From contig JAWQFJ010016664.1 in the NCBI GenBank assembly GCA_034096865.1, positions 1 through 64,000 of the forward strand: DNA of 64,000 nt, written 5' to 3'. Every line of letters begins with the position of its first letter. Position 1 is the stretch's first letter. The stretch is from Theodoxus fluviatilis (taxonomy: Eukaryota > Mollusca > Gastropoda > Cycloneritida > Neritidae). Below, in pieces: positions 55,918-64,000 of the stretch. The position numbers and the translations under genes are program-made. The notes under the pieces were generated by a model, which worked only from the letters and a program-made list of their open reading frames with translations, ran no database searches and had not been told where the DNA came from.

Positions 55918-56332
55918 GTGAGTTTGTGTGTCTTTCTTTCATTCTCTTTCTGGCCTCTATGTGATCTTTTCCGGCCTCCACCACTGCCGGCAGTCAAAAA
56001 TTAGAGTTGTGCTTTTGTTTATAAAATGTGTTTTTATGGAAAGTGGTAACAAAAACAAGAAAAACACCCCCAAAAGTAAGTGGCTAGCTTTATTAGTTCC
56101 CGAGATATTGCTCATCAAAGTCGCGACCCTGAGCAAAGGTCAAAATAAACAAAGATTTCAGCAATTTTACAACTTTATCATTGTTTACACTAATACAGCA
56201 CAGTTCAGATATTGACATATTCTTAAAATAGAAGTTGCTGCCAGTAAGAATCTGCAATAAGAAACATGCCTGCAGGAAGGATAAAGCAGAGATATCATGC
56301 CAAAGTGGCTTCAAAATGACTTTTGCCGGGAA

Positions 56333-56351
56333 GGGGGGGGGGGGGGGGGGG
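56333..56351. repeat. Run of 19 G
   Basis: Uninterrupted guanine run; possible G-quadruplex. Confidence 0.95.
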
Positions 56352-56529
56352 CATGTTAACAGGTCTGTAGTTCTAATAATAAGGGACACAGAGGCCTCAA
56401 AACCCATTTTCATGCCTCGATGTACATATATAGATTAACCTTTAGAGCGCCACTAATTTTCGTCATAGTTTTACCCCAGAACCACACATTTTTTTATGTG
56501 TGGTCAAATTCGACACCATGTTTACTTAA

Positions 56530-58636
56530 GGCCAGCTCCAACCCATAGGCAAGCAAATCTGTAATATTACTTGCAGGATTCTGATTTTTGGTGAGTTTGA
56601 AGATGGTGGTAAGAGCTTTCAAAATCCACCAAAAAAAATTTTCTAGGTCAAGGTCATTTGGGGGGGAAAAAAGCAGATGTAGCTAAAAATAGCACATCTT
56701 TAGAACACTGATATCTGTGGAAATATATTGGTGATCTGCATGAAAACTTGTTACAATATAATTTAGATTATGATAATGAAGCCCTGTCACTTTCTTTGTT
56801 CTGAACAAAAAATTAAAATTTTCACATAATTTTAATCAATATACGTACGAAATTAGACAATTTTAAACGGGTTTTCTTCCACATAAGGTTTCACATTTCA
56901 CTTGAAAATGTCTGTATTGTAATGAATTTGCTAGGGTTTCATTATAAATCTCTTTTGAGTAAGCATGCAAATTTTCAGGATGATTAAAAGCACACATACA
57001 AAGTTATCTTCCATTAAAGGTCAACACAAAGCAGAAAAAAAGAGAAACCGAGAAAATCAGGTTCAAAGTCTTTATTACATCTGAAACACATCAAAGTGTC
57101 CAGCTAGTGAGCCCCTGCTTCATAGGAGCTGTCCCCACCCTTTGTGGAATACATTGCAAGCTTTCTCTTCTTCCTTTCCTTTTTGGCTGACTCTGAGGTT
57201 TGTCTCTCATACCTCTTCATTCTCATTTTGTCAAGGCGGTCAAATGCAATTTTGTCTCTGTACTTAGCAAATGACTCATCACTGACTGGAGGTGGCATAT
57301 TCATGTTGGAAAAAAAATTCTTTCCCTGTTCAAAATGGCACCCTATGCTGAACATGGACAATGCAAATCTCATATTCAAATGGTCCAGCTTTGTATTTGA
57401 CAGTTTGAAATCTGCACCACATGCATTACAGGCAATTTGCAATGTGAAAGACAGTCCCACTCTTTGCTCAGACACACTATAGTCTGTACTTCCACAGCCT
57501 TCAGTCCTGCAGGGAAATGTTTGGATAAAGTCTGTTAGTACTTCAATGTCTATCAGTCTGTAGCCTGTTGAGTCTGCACTCCCACCTTCTGCTGATGTTG
57601 ATGGTGTTGCTCTCCCACCTCCTGCTGATGTCGATGGTGTTGCTCTTCCACCAACTGTTGATGTAGAGGCCACTGGTTTAGCCTCTTGTTTCTTGGAGGA
57701 GACCTCTACATACTGGTTTCCTCTGAAAGCCCTTGATTTTCCCTTTTTCTTCTTGCGTGGAACAGGCTGTGCTTCATCGCCCCTTCTTGTTGACGTTTTG
57801 CGAGGCATCCCCCTTTTCTTCTTGGGTGGAGGAGGCTGTGCTTCATCACTCCTAGTTGACCTTTTGCGAGGCATCTGAAAAAGCATACATACACCAATAA
57901 GTAAACAAATTCAAAACCAATAGTTCAGCGAACAAAGAGGACTAAACACACTATTAAAACTCATTCCTAGATGCTTTCAGTAATTATTCGATCAACATCA
58001 CCAACCACAACAATTCTGTAAACTGAATACTTGAGACTGACGGCACGTACGGAATCCCGTCTGAATTTGCAGCGAAGTTGTCGACTCAGGTCAAGAAACT
58101 GAATCATTGAGATCGAAGAATGCAAGCTTGTTTATCAACTTATACACCACTGTGGAATATCTTTAGGAAATGCAAAGTAATACATACCTGTCAAGAAGGT
58201 GATTTGCGGCCAGAAAGTAATTCCATGAAGTGAATTCAGTCAGAATTCATGAGCGCGTTCGGCGTTCGTCGGTGTAGAAGTGATCTAGCAAGACGGCGAA
58301 GAAAGCTGCCTGCTGATTGGAGGATTCTATTCAGGGAACCAATCAGAGAACTGCTTTCATACAGGCTCTCCAAAAGAAGAAATCTGACGAAAAAAGTATC
58401 GAAATCGGTTGCATAGTTTTCGAGATATGACATTTTCTGTTTCTTGCATAATTAATGAGCTTTTAAAAGCCACACCCCCTTGATTTAAAAAAATGATTTA
58501 AAAATAATTCGGTAAAATGTTTAAGTTTCATATTTTCTGAAATGGTTTGTGCTTGGATGAAGATGACTTCCGTGCCAAAAAACGAAAATCGAGTTTATTC
58601 ATGAAAATGATGATTTTGGGAGGGTTGGAGCTAGCC
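56530..58636 (-). mobile_element. Inner TTAA-flanked Kolobok-like transposon
   Basis: TTAA at 56526-56529 and 58637-58640 flank 15-bp inverted ends GGCCAGCTCCAACCC / GGGTTGGAGCTAGCC (one mismatch). It carries the 260-codon frame at 57104-57886 on the minus strand. Confidence 0.85.
57104..57886 (-). CDS. Mutator/Kolobok-like transposase N-terminal protein, lacking catalytic core
   Basis: An intact 260-residue frame inside the inner TTAA element. It begins MLFQMPRKRSTRSDEAQ, and the second Met (MPRK) is the more likely start by comparison with MPRPQKQKRR in the 61484-63080 element. Basic and KR-rich region to about residue 75; three copies of a GGRATPSTSA-type linker (about 75-105). Then YRLIDIEVLTDFIQTF with two Cys pairs (CRTEGC and CNAC), followed by NMNMPPPVSDESFAKY, as in the N-terminal domain of Mutator-like/Kolobok transposases of invertebrates. 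The sequence then passes directly into a lysine-rich C-terminus ending SSYEAGAH, like the ends of full-length proteins. The DDE catalytic middle is missing without loss of frame. Confidence 0.68.
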   Translation of the reverse strand: MLFQMPRKRSTRSDEAQPPPPKKKRGMPRKTSTRRGDEAQPVPRKKKKGKSRAFRGNQYVEVSSKKQEAKPVASTSTVGGRATPSTSAGGGRATPSTSAEGGSADSTGYRLIDIEVLTDFIQTFPCRTEGCGSTDYSVSEQRVGLSFTLQIACNACGADFKLSNTKLDHLNMRFALSMFSIGCHFEQGKNFFSNMNMPPPVSDESFAKYRDKIAFDRLDKMRMKRYERQTSESAKKERKKRKLAMYSTKGGDSSYEAGAH

Positions 58637-59143
58637 TTAAAAAATCATCATTTATTACCTATTCAAGCTTTGAAGTAGTTTTTTTGGAGGGTGAGTAGAA
58701 AAATGGATGGCCTACATGGCGCAATTAATGAAAATGCCATAAAATGTTTTTTTCAGCTGCTAAAAAATATTGGAACACAGACAACAACAAAAAACAAACA
58801 AATTCACTGTGTTTTCCTACACTGCTCTATGTATTCAAGAATACAACAGCTTTTGATGAAAATGCAAAAGTGCATAGATAGGGTCTCCAAGTAATGGAGA
58901 TTCATCTGAAAATGTTTTAGGGTAAAACTAAAACAAAAAAAATCCTACACTTACTTACAGTAGGGAAGTCAGCCGAGCCATTTTTATCTGAATCAAGTTT
59001 CCGCTCCTCTCAGTCTTGAACTACAGACCACAACTGACATCGGTCGAAGCACTGTTTTCCTACACTGCTCTATTTATTCAAGAATACAACAGCTTTTGAT
59101 TACCTGGAAATACATCTGAAAATGTTTTAGGGTAAAGCAAAAC

Positions 59144-59993
59144 AAACAAGAAGGGCAAAGCCCATACGACTCACATGCTTGACCTTGACCTTCAGGTGAC
59201 CTTGACCTTCAGGTGACCGTCAAGGTCAAACTAAACCTAGCAATGACATCATACACTAAGAAATGATTTACACATTTTTTCCTACCAAAAATACACGTGA
59301 CCTTGACCCAAGGTCAAGGTCATCCAAGGTCATGCAACACAAAGCTCTTAATTCAAGACATAGGAAGCACAATGGTGCTTATTGAACTTTCTACCATGAG
59401 ATATGGTCAATTTCAGTGGTTCACTACCACATTTTGGTCACATTTCATAAGGGTCAAAGTGACCTTGACCTTGATGATATGTGACCAAATGTGTCTCATG
59501 ATGAAAGTATAACATGTGCCCCACATAATTATTAAGTTTGAAACAGTTATCTGCCATAGTTCAGGGTCAAGGTCACTTCAAAATATGTATACAATCCAAC
59601 TTTGAAGAGCTCCTGTGACCTTGACCTTGAAGCAAGGTCAACCAAACTGGTATCAATAGATAGGGCTTGCTTTGACCTATATACCACTTGTAGCTAAGGT
59701 CGCCATTCTCAATAACGTGGGAGAAAATTGGGAAAATGTGAAAAACGACTGTTTTTGAGACCACATTTATGGCTCCTGTGACCTTGACCTTGAAGCAAGG
59801 TCAAGTCACTATGTATGTTTTTTGAGGCCTTGTCATCATACACCATCATGCCACATTTGGTGTTGATAGACTTAATAGTCTCCGAGAAAAATCCAACGTT
59901 TAAGTTTTTTACGCCCGGACGGACGGACGGACGTCACGGCTGAGTACATAGACTCACTTTTGCTCCGCATGTGAGTCAAAAATCCAACAATTT
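59144..59993 (-). mobile_element. AGGTCA-rich inverted-repeat element, copy B
   Basis: Inverse-orientation homologue of 4125-5000 over its full length, ends included (AACAAGAAGGGCAAAGCCC and TGAGTACATAGACTCAC). It is inserted in the second copy of the 235-bp duplication of the outer piggyBac-type element. Confidence 0.85.
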
Positions 59994-60479
59994 CTTACGC
60001 TAGGGGAGTCAGCCAAGTCATTTTCATCTGAATCAAGCTTTCGCTTGTCTCGATCTACAGACCACCACACATCGTCGAAGCACATCCCTCCATCTCCCAT
60101 CACATCAATGTCGGTAAAGCCTTCGAATTCATATTCTGAGAGTCAGAATCGAAAAATAACTCCACAAGCGCTTCAACTTCTTCATCAGTCGCCATACTGG
60201 CATAGAAAAATGTCCCGTTCACAAACGACAAAGACGCAACTTCGTGAAAAAATTCGCAGAAAATTCGCCCACGCTATCTCAATCGCCAAAATGGCGGATC
60301 TCGTTGCCACGTGATCCCTGCACGTGACTGTGATATTTTTAGAACAGCATGACTCGATGGCAGCGTTAGGCAAGTAAACAAAGCACGTCACTATCCCTTG
60401 TCGCACTGATACCCCGGCGGACGTCTGGGGAATGTACGCTGTGGCGCGTCAAGGCGCCGGCGGCGCTCTAAAGGTTAAG

Positions 60480-61479
60480 CCTATTTGTTTTTTAGCAATA
60501 CACTTTAGTGGGAAAAATGTTATAGGGCTTCAAAATTGACATAATCCTCAATTTCCACGACAGAAATCGGCAGTTTTTAACTAAATTTCACTTTAAAGAC
60601 CAATATCTTCAGAACTATGGCAGTCTGAGTATTCAAATTTGGCCAGTAGTTTATGGACACAATATGCAACAGACAAACATTCAAATTCAATACTTTAGTT
60701 AGTAGTTATAACTAATTGTGCTTGTGAAAGTAAAATAGCGCAAGTTTTTAGTGGTCGCACAGTGGAAAAAGTGAACTTAAAGACAATTATCTTCAAATCT
60801 ATTCAAGGGTCAGCTTTCTAATTTGGTATGCAATTTATGCACATACTAAGCAGCTCAAAAACATTCACAAGTAATTCAATAGTCAGAAATTGCAAAACAT
60901 AATTATGAAGAATTTATGCCCGTTTCAGCGGTAAAACTGGAAAATTGAACTTCACATGAACAGCAGACAAGACTCAAGAGTATTCAAATTTGGTCTACAG
61001 TTTATGTACATATCAAACAACTAAAAAAGATTCAGAATCAACACAAGATTCTATAGTTGTAACAATAGTCATTTACAAAAATATGCAAAAGAGGGTCAAC
61101 GTCAGTAAACTGACGTTCCAGTTGTAGTAACAACTTTCCTGTGAGGATTTGTTGGTCCAATTTGGGGCGGCGGCCTCTTCCACAACTCGGGTACTTTCCC
61201 ATCTGCTCCAACTGAACATCATCCCCTAAAACAAAACAAAAATCATACTTTGTAAATGCTAACAACCCATACTGTAACTCAATCTAATATGGGGAGCTGA
61301 AATTTAAAAAAAGAAGAATGTTTTAGCTGCCAGTTGCAACTAGCTGAGTTCTGTGGAAACAGTGTAGCAGATGACAGAAAGGCTTCGATTCACAACTTCC
61401 GGTTCAACCACTTGTGTTTGAAATCACGTTTTATGCATCTAAACTATGAAAAACAAACTGCATCAATACACAAATACCC
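60480..61479. other. Importin-alpha intron, no assigned gene
   Basis: The minus-strand stretch 61230-61080 (VQLEQMGKYPSCGRGRRPKL ... LLLQLERQFTDVDP) is preceded by a T-rich acceptor-like TTTGTTTTAG. It may be an exon of another transposon, but the family is not recognised. Confidence 0.35.
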
Positions 61480-61483
61480 TTAA

Positions 61484-63080
61484 GGCCAGACATGGCAGCT
61501 AATGTTGGACCAAGTTTGCTGTCATTTGTTTTGTATCTCTTTTTAGTCAACAAATGTATACTGATGTAGGAGCTAAAAAATGATAATGCCTGATAATATA
61601 TGTCATCAGTTTCCATGGCAACGATCCAAAATGGCCGCCAAACAAAAAACATCAAAAGCCTATAACTTGTATTCTATCAAACTGATTTCAATTTTGTTTC
61701 TTGCAATTGGTTTAATTCCTCAATGGTCCCATATTTACGTTGTTTCAATGCATTTGGATGGTTATGGATTTTTATTTATTTATTTTTATAAAAAAGCCTA
61801 CATGGGTGTGTGTTTTAACCGCCTGATTATGATTTATGAAGAAACTACATGGTTTAAGTCAATGAGCAAACGTAATTATCTTCAAAAATATCCAAACTAG
61901 CAGTGTGCCAAAGTAGAAGTATTTATCTTCAAAACTTACTGAGCCTTAGGGATTTGAAGACACCAAGACGCACACAGAGCACAAAACGGAGAAAAAGGAG
62001 AAGAAAGAAGGCTAGAACAACACTTACAGATTGATGGTCCCTGCTCCATGCAGACAGCAAAATCCAGGGTGATTTTTCACAAGTATACATATGCAGCACA
62101 CAGAAGTAAAAATATTCCATTTGAAGTCCCATTGATGAAATATATTTCACCTAATAATATTATATACGTTATTGCTGAGAGCAACCGGCGAACTCGAAGT
62201 TCGACTCGAAGCCGATATTCGTAACACTGACTCATTAAACCCTTCAGTCTTGGCCTTTTTTACAAGTATACATATGCAGCACACAGAAGTAAAAATATTC
62301 CATTTGAATTCACATTGATGAAATATATTTCATCTAATAATATATATGTTATTGCAGAGAACAACCGGCGGACTCGAAGTTCGACTTGAAGCTGATATTC
62401 GTAACACTGACTCATTCAACCCTTCAGTCTTGGCCTTTTTAGCAGCAGCTGCTTGCTTTGCTTGCAGGCGACGCTTTTGTTTCTGTGGACGAGGCATTCT
62501 CTTTGCTCAACACAATTGTAACAGTAATCAATTTCGAGAAATAGCCTTGAAATATGATGAACAGTCAAAAGTCGCGTGGAACAATGCAGCCATATTGTTT
62601 ACAACCGCGGTGCATTGTGGGCAGGCCGAGTGAATCGACGAGGTGTTTGCTGTGCTCTGATTGGCTAAACTTTGAACCAGACGCTTACGCTATCAATGAA
62701 ATAGTAATGCGTAGCCTTATATGGAAATCTATCGCAAACATTGCCGCTCATTCAAATGCTGGTGACCAATCGCAGTGAAGTCTATTTTTGTCGACAGTGC
62801 AGGGCAACACAGCTTCGAAACGTGAGCTATCTGGTGGTACCAAACATCGCATATTTCCCAAAGCGTTGCTATGCGTTTGAGGGCTTTAAAAATGGCCATG
62901 TTTCAGAATCCTTAGCATAAATATCCAAGCCCACGCTTTTGTAATAATGTTTTAACGACTTTTGCCTATTTTTTTTACAAGATGTTATTGTTGGAGTCGA
63001 TAGATTAGATGTTGAGGAAGCAAATTCTGCAAAAATCCGAAAATCACTTTTTTGGTCTAAAACAGCTGCCGTGTCTGGCC
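61484..63080 (-). mobile_element. Third TTAA-flanked transposon, Kolobok-like
   Basis: TTAA at 61480-61483 and 63081-63084 flank 17-bp inverted ends GGCCAGACATGGCAGCT / AGCTGCCGTGTCTGGCC (one mismatch). On the minus strand an ATG near 62497 starts MPRPQKQKRRLQAKQAAAAK, then KAKTEGLNESVLRISASS. A block of about 175 bp (62085-62258) is repeated at 62259-62439. No catalytic domain is seen. Confidence 0.82.
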
Positions 63081-63084
63081 TTAA

Positions 63085-64000
63085 AACGTTTTCCTCCATC
63101 AGTAGGTGCAATATTTTGACCAGTTACTTTGACAAAAAAAAATTCTGTGACTTCAAAAAGAGGACAACCGGCGCATCAGATCTGCAATCGGTCTTTGTCC
63201 AAAATCGACTGAGAGTTCAACGTCATTTTCAAATATTTTTACGGAAAATAATCAATAATCCGTCGACATAAACAACCAAAAGATTCTTCTTTTTAAAATA
63301 AATGCTTCACTTACTGAAATATCGTTAGATTTTCAGGAAAAATGACGAAGTAAAACAGGTGGTGCGGGAGATTTTTCCGTGTCGGCCATGTTGAGAATTG
63401 AATGAAGGACGATTTCGGGGTGGTCTGCTTTGATTGGTTGGCGTTTTGCGCGCATACGCCGTAGCTCTTAGTTTCGTATGACATTAAAACCGGCAAAAAA
63501 CGACCTTTCCGACGCTACCAGTAATGTGTAGGCCAGATTCATTAAATTTTATGAAAATCCTCTTCAAAGTTCAATGTTTTTAGAGCGATGCTTTTAATCA
63601 AAAATCTGACAAACTTCGCAGAATCATTGAAGAAATAAAATATACAAAAATAAAGCTGAATCATTCCTCTTTCAACCTCAACTCATTTGCATACCATGAA
63701 TGAAACTTTTACACACATGCAATGGAATTTTCCACGGTGACCCGATTCCGGCAACCACGCGAGACTGAAAACCAATGGCGGCCAGCGCTGCGCTTTCAGC
63801 ATGTGGGATTGCTTTTCTAATTAATTTTTACACTTGCATTCCTGCATTAAACTAATATTAATTAGCTGCAATCAATAGAAGAAGATTCAAACTTTGTTTT
63901 TCAAGCAATATTAAACATGGGATTAAAAACAGAATGCAGAAATCTCTTATGAGAAAAGGCAAAATTTCAAGCAATTTTGGCGTTTCCCGCATAGCTGCAT
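63085..64000. other. Right end of window, intron of importin-alpha presumed
   Basis: No exon found. CCAATGGCGGCCAGCGC at 63772 is another ATGGCGGC motif, possibly a transposon 5' end. Confidence 0.35.

Larger units (their letters stand above)
56439..60474 (-). mobile_element. Outer TTAA-flanked piggyBac-type transposon
   Basis: TTAA at 56435-56438 and 60475-60478 flank exact 13-bp inverted ends CCTTTAGAGCGCC / GGCGCTCTAAAGG. On the minus strand near 60190 an acidic start (MATDEEVEALVELFFDSDSQ) and, after a frameshift, FEGFTDIDVM and WWSVDRDKRKLDSDENDLAD resemble the N-terminus of piggyBac transposases. No catalytic core remains. The element contains a duplicated segment of about 235 bp (58810 and 59048) and hosts two other elements (56530-58636 and 59144-59993). 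Confidence 0.8.

Noticed and set aside
61038..61265. Next importin-alpha exon
   Set aside because: The readable stretch is on the minus strand and does not resemble armadillo repeats.

Overview
The window is animal nuclear DNA. Protein-coding genes are split into small exons with GT-AG introns, spread over tens of kilobases and almost buried in transposons, satellites and microsatellites. The gene set (FAM162, MIX23/CCDC58, importin-alpha) is metazoan. The repeat types (AGGTCA-rich inverted-repeat elements, 2A-carrying LINE remnants, animal CACTA, piggyBac- and Kolobok-type transposons) suggest a lophotrochozoan, most likely a mollusc. The phylum call is inference. No bacterial operon, CRISPR array or phage is present.

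Three host genes can be read. The last coding exon of FAM162 (6102-6300, +) lies at the left; its earlier exons must lie left of the window, beyond a 4 kb 19-bp satellite. MIX23/CCDC58 (minus) is complete: five coding exons at 48777-48715, 37263-37138, 35395-35249, 34116-34057 and 31635-31579 join in phase into a 150-residue protein. An importin-alpha gene of the KPNA1/5/6 type begins on the plus strand (52523-52654 and 55825-55917) and runs off the right side. As remembered, the human counterparts FAM162A, CCDC58/MIX23 and KPNA1 are close neighbours at 3q21.1, so this looks like an old microsynteny block.

Layout: 1-4075, 19-bp satellite; 4125-5000, AGGTCA element; 5085-5582, inverted-repeat element; 6102-6300, FAM162 exon; 6666-7136, piggyBac-type MITE; 7706-10130, a SINE with a 2.1 kb 46-bp array inside it; 11150-11690, CT array; 12464-12980, 57-bp array; 13597-16724, 46 copies of a 68-bp repeat; 17020-18185, L1-like LINE tail; 18851-19016, heat-shock-element-like array; 19733-20039, 23-bp repeat; 20735-26141, a multi-exon CACTA/EnSpm transposase gene broken by insertions and frameshifts; 26633-27062, CR1-like LINE tail; 27420-29731, LTR-like material splitting a Harbinger-like element; 31579-48777, MIX23 with its introns full of elements (second LTR, triplet arrays, LINE endonuclease fragment, 51-bp array, LINE ORF1 with a 2A-like motif, MITE, Harbinger fragment, a 2.8 kb terminal-inverted-repeat element, second CR1 copy); 50697-52420, pyrimidine-rich minisatellite; 52523 to the end, importin-alpha exons with a LINE tail and nested TTAA-flanked transposons in the introns.

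The host genes do not form an operon. Most long open frames in the window are artefacts of tandem repeats whose unit lacks stop codons, and they are not listed as genes.
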